The notes beneath the pieces are model-generated. The model worked only from the letters and a program-made list of their open reading frames with translations, was not told the DNA's origin and ran no database searches. Positions 5,884 through 8,065 of a DNA stretch of 8,065 nucleotides are shown in pieces. How positions within the stretch are numbered: the first letter of the stretch is position 1; every line of letters begins with the position of its first letter. The stretch is taken from contig CABUVF010000096.1 of assembly GCA_902494945.1 (NCBI GenBank), forward strand, positions 1 through 8,065. Reading direction: 5' to 3'. The position numbers and the translations under genes were made by a program. This stretch comes from an uncultured Collinsella sp. Lineage in GTDB: Bacteria > Actinomycetota > Coriobacteriia > Coriobacteriales > Coriobacteriaceae.

Positions 5884-6354
5884 CTAGCGATTACGCTCCT
5901 TAAGTGCGCGGTCAATCTCGCGTTGAACATCGCGCTTGGCCATATCCTCGCGCTTGTCGTAAAGCTTCTTGCCGCGGCCTAGGCCCAGCAGCAGCTTTAC
6001 GCGGCCGTCGGTATTAAAGTAGAGCTCCAACGGTACCAGCGCATAACCACGGTTACGAAGTTTGCCGTCGAGAAAGTCAATCTCCTTGCGGTGCAGCAGC
6101 AGACGACGACGGCGATCAGGGTCGCGGTTCCACACGCCACCATGGCTATAAGGGTGAATATGCAGACCCACGAGCCAGCACTCGCCGCCACGGATCAGTG
6201 CAAAGGTGTCGGTGATCTGGCACGCGCGCTCGCGAATCGACTTGACCTCGGTGCCACTCAGCTCAATGCCGCACTCAAAGGTCTCATCGATAAAGTACTC
6301 GTGGTGTGCCGAGCGATTCTTGGAGATGAGCTTGCGCTCGCGCTTACTGGGCAT
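5884..6354 (-). CDS. smpB: SsrA-binding protein SmpB
   Basis: SmpB binds tmRNA (SsrA) and brings it to ribosomes stalled on broken mRNAs, so that the nascent protein is tagged and the ribosome freed. The 156-residue protein has the expected length. Family stretches are HHEYFIDETFECGIELSGTE and VKSIR (about 17-40), HIHPYSHGG (about 65-73), the basic DPDRRRRLLLHRKEI (78-92), which contacts RNA, ELYFNTDGRVKLLLGLGRGKK (about 110-130), and the basic C-terminal tail YDKREDMAKRDV, which inserts into the mRNA channel. Start 6354 has AAGGAGG six bases upstream. The start lies inside the end of the TPR gene (11-base overlap), which suggests translational coupling. The ssrA gene is not found in the gap downstream of smpB; it must be elsewhere. 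Confidence 0.97.
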   Translation of the reverse strand: MPSKRERKLISKNRSAHHEYFIDETFECGIELSGTEVKSIRERACQITDTFALIRGGECWLVGLHIHPYSHGGVWNRDPDRRRRLLLHRKEIDFLDGKLRNRGYALVPLELYFNTDGRVKLLLGLGRGKKLYDKREDMAKRDVQREIDRALKERNR

Positions 6355-7261
6355 CGCCGGCCTCCTTGGCGCCATCGGCGTTTGAGCCCGCGGCGTCGCG
6401 CTTTGCCTTGCGCTCAGCATTGAGCTCGGCGTCGCTCTCGCGCACCAGTTTGATAATCGCCGCGCAGGCCTCCTCGCCCACCAAGTCGCGAGCACGCACC
6501 GTCAGGCGCGTCGCCTCCTGCTTGTCGCCGTCGCTTGCAGCATCGGTCGCGCACATAATCAGGCAGATGGCAATCTCGGCCGAAGGCGAGGTCGGCACGC
6601 CTTGCAGGCTCAGCTCGCCCATCACGTGGTCGTCGCTCTCATCGGCGGCATCCGGATAGGCAGTATGGATCTTGTTGAGCAGGCGCGTCGTATGCGCATC
6701 GCCAGGGGCCAAGCGCAGCGCCAGACGCGCGCAACCCACGGCCGCCGAGACGTTCTCGGTCTCGGGCTCAAGGAAATAATGGCCCAAGTTGGCATAGGCG
6801 CGGGCGGCACACTTGCCGTCGCTCGCACGCTCTAGCACCGAGAACGAGAGCGATGCCCATTCCTGCTTGTCCTCGAGCGCACGGAACAGCTCGGCCAGAT
6901 CCAGGCGGTAGTTGCAGTTCATGGGGTCCCAGCGCACGGCCTGCATCAAGGCGTTACGAGCACTCACATAATCCTGCTGGCGAATGTAGGCATACGCCAT
7001 GTCGGAATACAGGCGATCAAAGGGCACCTCGACCTGCACGAGCTCGCGCGGATCCTTTTCCACGCGGCGATAGGCCAAGCGCTCAAACTTGCTATCGAAG
7101 CTAAAGTATTGGCGCTTCTCCTCCGTCTTGCACTCGGCATCGATATACTCCTCGGCGAGCTCAACCAGACGCTCCAGCAGCGGCGTCGCCGTGGCCAGGT
7201 CGCCCTGCGCCAGATAGTTCTCGGCATACGTGATGTCTTCCAAGCTGATAGGCAGGTCCAT
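6344..7261 (-). CDS. TPR-repeat protein of unknown function, coupled to smpB
   Basis: This 305-residue protein is predicted to be soluble and rich in helix. No signal peptide or membrane segment is seen. It contains tetratricopeptide-like helix pairs: about 7-40 (AENYLAQGDLATATPLLERL), about 83-117 (the clearest, with MAYAYIRQQDYVSARNALMQ and then AVRWDPMN), about 118-150, and about 153-190 (YANLGHYFLEPE and ARLALRLAPGD). A region rich in Glu, Lys and Ala follows, and the last 45 residues are a charged, low-complexity tail. Such repeats bind other proteins; no catalytic motif is visible. GAGGAG lies five bases before the ATG at 7261. The stop codon overlaps the smpB start by 11 bases and the smpB ribosome binding site is inside this gene, so both are made from one mRNA. 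A role in ribosome rescue is only suggested by this arrangement. Confidence 0.85.
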   Translation of the reverse strand: MDLPISLEDITYAENYLAQGDLATATPLLERLVELAEEYIDAECKTEEKRQYFSFDSKFERLAYRRVEKDPRELVQVEVPFDRLYSDMAYAYIRQQDYVSARNALMQAVRWDPMNCNYRLDLAELFRALEDKQEWASLSFSVLERASDGKCAARAYANLGHYFLEPETENVSAAVGCARLALRLAPGDAHTTRLLNKIHTAYPDAADESDDHVMGELSLQGVPTSPSAEIAICLIMCATDAASDGDKQEATRLTVRARDLVGEEACAAIIKLVRESDAELNAERKAKRDAAGSNADGAKEAGDAQ

Positions 7262-7318
7262 GACAACTCCTCGGTCCGGGCGGCAGACTCAACGCGCGCC
7301 TTAAATATCGGTCAATAC

Positions 7319-7348
7319 ACAAAACCCGGGTCTCTTACGAGGCCCGGG
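7319..7348 (-). terminator. Intrinsic terminator of the tRNA-Gln/tRNA-Glu transcript
   Basis: CCCGGG (7325-7330) pairs with CCCGGG (7343-7348), and after one mismatched position CTC pairs with GAG around a TTAC/GTAA loop. Read on the minus strand it is followed by TTTTGTGT. It begins 11 bases after the CCA end of tRNA-Glu. No clear promoter for the TPR-smpB operon was found in the 60 bases that follow, so read-through past this terminator may contribute. Confidence 0.8.
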
Positions 7349-7358
7349 CGTTCAATTT

Positions 7359-7435
7359 TGGTAGCCCGTACCAGATTCGAACTGGTGATCTCCGCCTTGA
7401 GAGGGCGGCGTCCTAAACCGCTAGACGAACGGGCC
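7359..7435 (-). tRNA. tRNA-Glu (anticodon CTC)
   Basis: The minus strand folds into a full cloverleaf of 77 bases including an encoded CCA. The acceptor stem is GGCCCGT with ACGGGCT (one G-U pair), the anticodon stem CCGCC/GGCGG encloses the loop CTCTCAA with anticodon CTC, and the T arm carries GTTCGAATC. The D arm TTCGTCTAGCGGTTTAGGA is typical of bacterial tRNA-Glu. It reads GAG codons. It lies 17 bases after tRNA-Gln on the same transcript. Confidence 0.95.
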
Positions 7436-7452
7436 ATATGTAGCAAATGCAA

Positions 7453-7526
7453 TGGCTGGGATGGAGGGAGTCGAACCCCCATTGACGGAACCAGAATCCG
7501 CTGTCCTGCCATTAGACGACATCCCA
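7453..7526 (-). tRNA. tRNA-Gln (anticodon CTG)
   Basis: This 74-base cloverleaf on the minus strand has an encoded CCA end. The acceptor stem is TGGGATG/CATCCCA with discriminator G; the T1-A72 first pair is a typical glutamine tRNA feature. The anticodon stem GCGGA/TCCGT (last pair A-T, one G-U) encloses TTCTGGT with anticodon CTG, which reads CAG codons. The T arm carries GTTCGACTC. It is the first gene of the two-tRNA transcript. Confidence 0.95.
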
Positions 7527-7570
7527 ATGACTGCATCGCTGCGCTCGGCTGTGCCTTTGCGCAAGAAAGA

Positions 7571-7599
7571 AATATACGGGAAGTCCGGCCGTGACGCAA
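7571..7599 (-). promoter_or_regulatory. Predicted sigma-A promoter of the tRNA pair
   Basis: On the minus strand TTGCGT (7599-7594) and TATATT (7576-7571) are separated by exactly 17 bases. The -10 box lies 44 bases before the 5' end of tRNA-Gln, leaving a short leader for 5' processing. Upstream is an A/T-rich stretch with a small inverted repeat (TTTGACT 7608-7614 with AGTCAAA 7627-7633) that may enhance or regulate the promoter. Confidence 0.75.
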
Positions 7600-7705
7600 G
7601 CCCCAATTTTGACTTTTTTGAAATTCAGTCAAATACGGCCGACACGTGAAGGACCTGTGAAGCGCCAGCGACACGTACGGCGCCAAAGCCCGTAAAACAT
7701 CCCGC

Positions 7706-7722
7706 ATCTACCGCTGGTAGAT
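7706..7722. promoter_or_regulatory. Operator-like inverted repeat upstream of the right-edge gene
   Basis: ATCTACC (7706-7712) and GGTAGAT (7716-7722) form a perfect 7-base inverted repeat around GCT, about 70 bases before the start of the gene at 7792. The size fits a dimeric repressor site, but a small RNA hairpin is equally possible. No convincing promoter boxes could be assigned around it. Confidence 0.35.
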
Positions 7723-7791
7723 TACAACAATGCAGCACTCACGGCTGATGGCACAATCGAACCGTCATCATTGCACGGATATCGAGGCGCC

Positions 7792-8065
7792 ATGGACGAA
7801 GAGCTTGATTACCTATGGGAGACCCTGGGCCTCGAGATCACTGCTGACCTTTGGCCCGAACGGGACAAAATCCATCCCACTCTGCGCCCCGCCATCACGG
7901 TGATGCAGGCAAACTACCGCCGTGCATCCTTTTTGATCATGCGGATGTCATGGCACGCGGGACTCCCCGACCTTAAGCGAATCCAGGCAAGCCTCGTCGA
8001 GCTGTCCGGCATGCCGACCGTCATATCCGAGGCGCATCTGGAGCAGCGCCAGCGCGAGCGACTGC
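7792..8065 (+). CDS. Unrecognised protein, N-terminal fragment (runs off the right edge)
   Basis: An open frame of 91 codons begins at the ATG at 7792 and continues past the window. GAGG (7784-7787) lies four bases upstream, a weak but acceptable ribosome binding site. The protein begins MDEELDYLWETLGLEITADL and has a probably helical body with NYRRASFLIMRM (about 42-53), WHAGLPDLKRIQ (about 55-66) and a charged end EQRQRERL. No signal peptide, membrane segment or known catalytic motif is visible. The codon bias (GC-rich third positions) and the absence of stops support a real gene. I do not recognise the family. It is divergent from the tRNA transcript. Confidence 0.65.
   Translation, partial: MDEELDYLWETLGLEITADLWPERDKIHPTLRPAITVMQANYRRASFLIMRMSWHAGLPDLKRIQASLVELSGMPTVISEAHLEQRQRERL

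Overview
The window looks like chromosomal core sequence from a GC-rich, anaerobic Gram-positive actinobacterium, most likely of the class Coriobacteriia (Collinsella or a relative). That assignment is inference. It rests on strong GC bias at third codon positions, a purine-rich Shine-Dalgarno site before nearly every gene, CCA-encoding tRNA genes, and a rubredoxin/flavin-reductase pair typical of anaerobes. No transposase, phage gene, CRISPR array, toxin or defence gene is visible.

Layout from left to right. Positions 1-2066 (minus strand) hold the N-terminal two-fifths or so of the large subunit of glutamate synthase, which runs off the left edge. Positions 2067-2525 are a 459-base divergent intergenic region with a pair of long palindromic repeats and the promoter of the next gene. 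Positions 2526-3299 (plus) encode 2,3-bisphosphoglycerate-dependent phosphoglycerate mutase. Positions 3375-4631 (plus) encode an NRAMP-family Mn2+/Fe2+ importer, with only 75 bases between the two genes. A second copy of the palindromic repeat pair follows at 4660-4801. A minus-strand block then comes, read from right to left: tRNA-Gln(CTG) and tRNA-Glu(CTC) under one promoter and closed by a terminator; a TPR-repeat protein whose end overlaps smpB; a long hairpin and a terminator; a flavin-reductase-like flavoprotein; a short rubredoxin with its own promoter; and a terminator. At the right edge (7792 to the end, plus) an unrecognised gene starts.

Functionally, the flavoprotein and rubredoxin form an electron-transfer pair. 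Their domains and order match the single-chain high-molecular-weight rubredoxin (Hrb) of acetogens, so this looks like a split version, probably used in O2/NO/peroxide detoxification or other rubredoxin-dependent reductions. SmpB belongs to trans-translation ribosome rescue and appears translationally coupled to the TPR protein. GltB makes glutamate from glutamine and 2-oxoglutarate. GpmA is glycolytic, and the NRAMP protein supplies manganese or iron.

The most unusual structure is the composite repeat. Eight copies of the 10-mer ATCTGTAACA (four in each orientation) are arranged in two groups with identical 35/45/35-base spacing, and the groups bracket gpmA-mntH. I did not find a clear new multi-gene system; the repeat, the split Hrb module with its shortened rubredoxin, and the hairpin downstream of smpB are the best leads.
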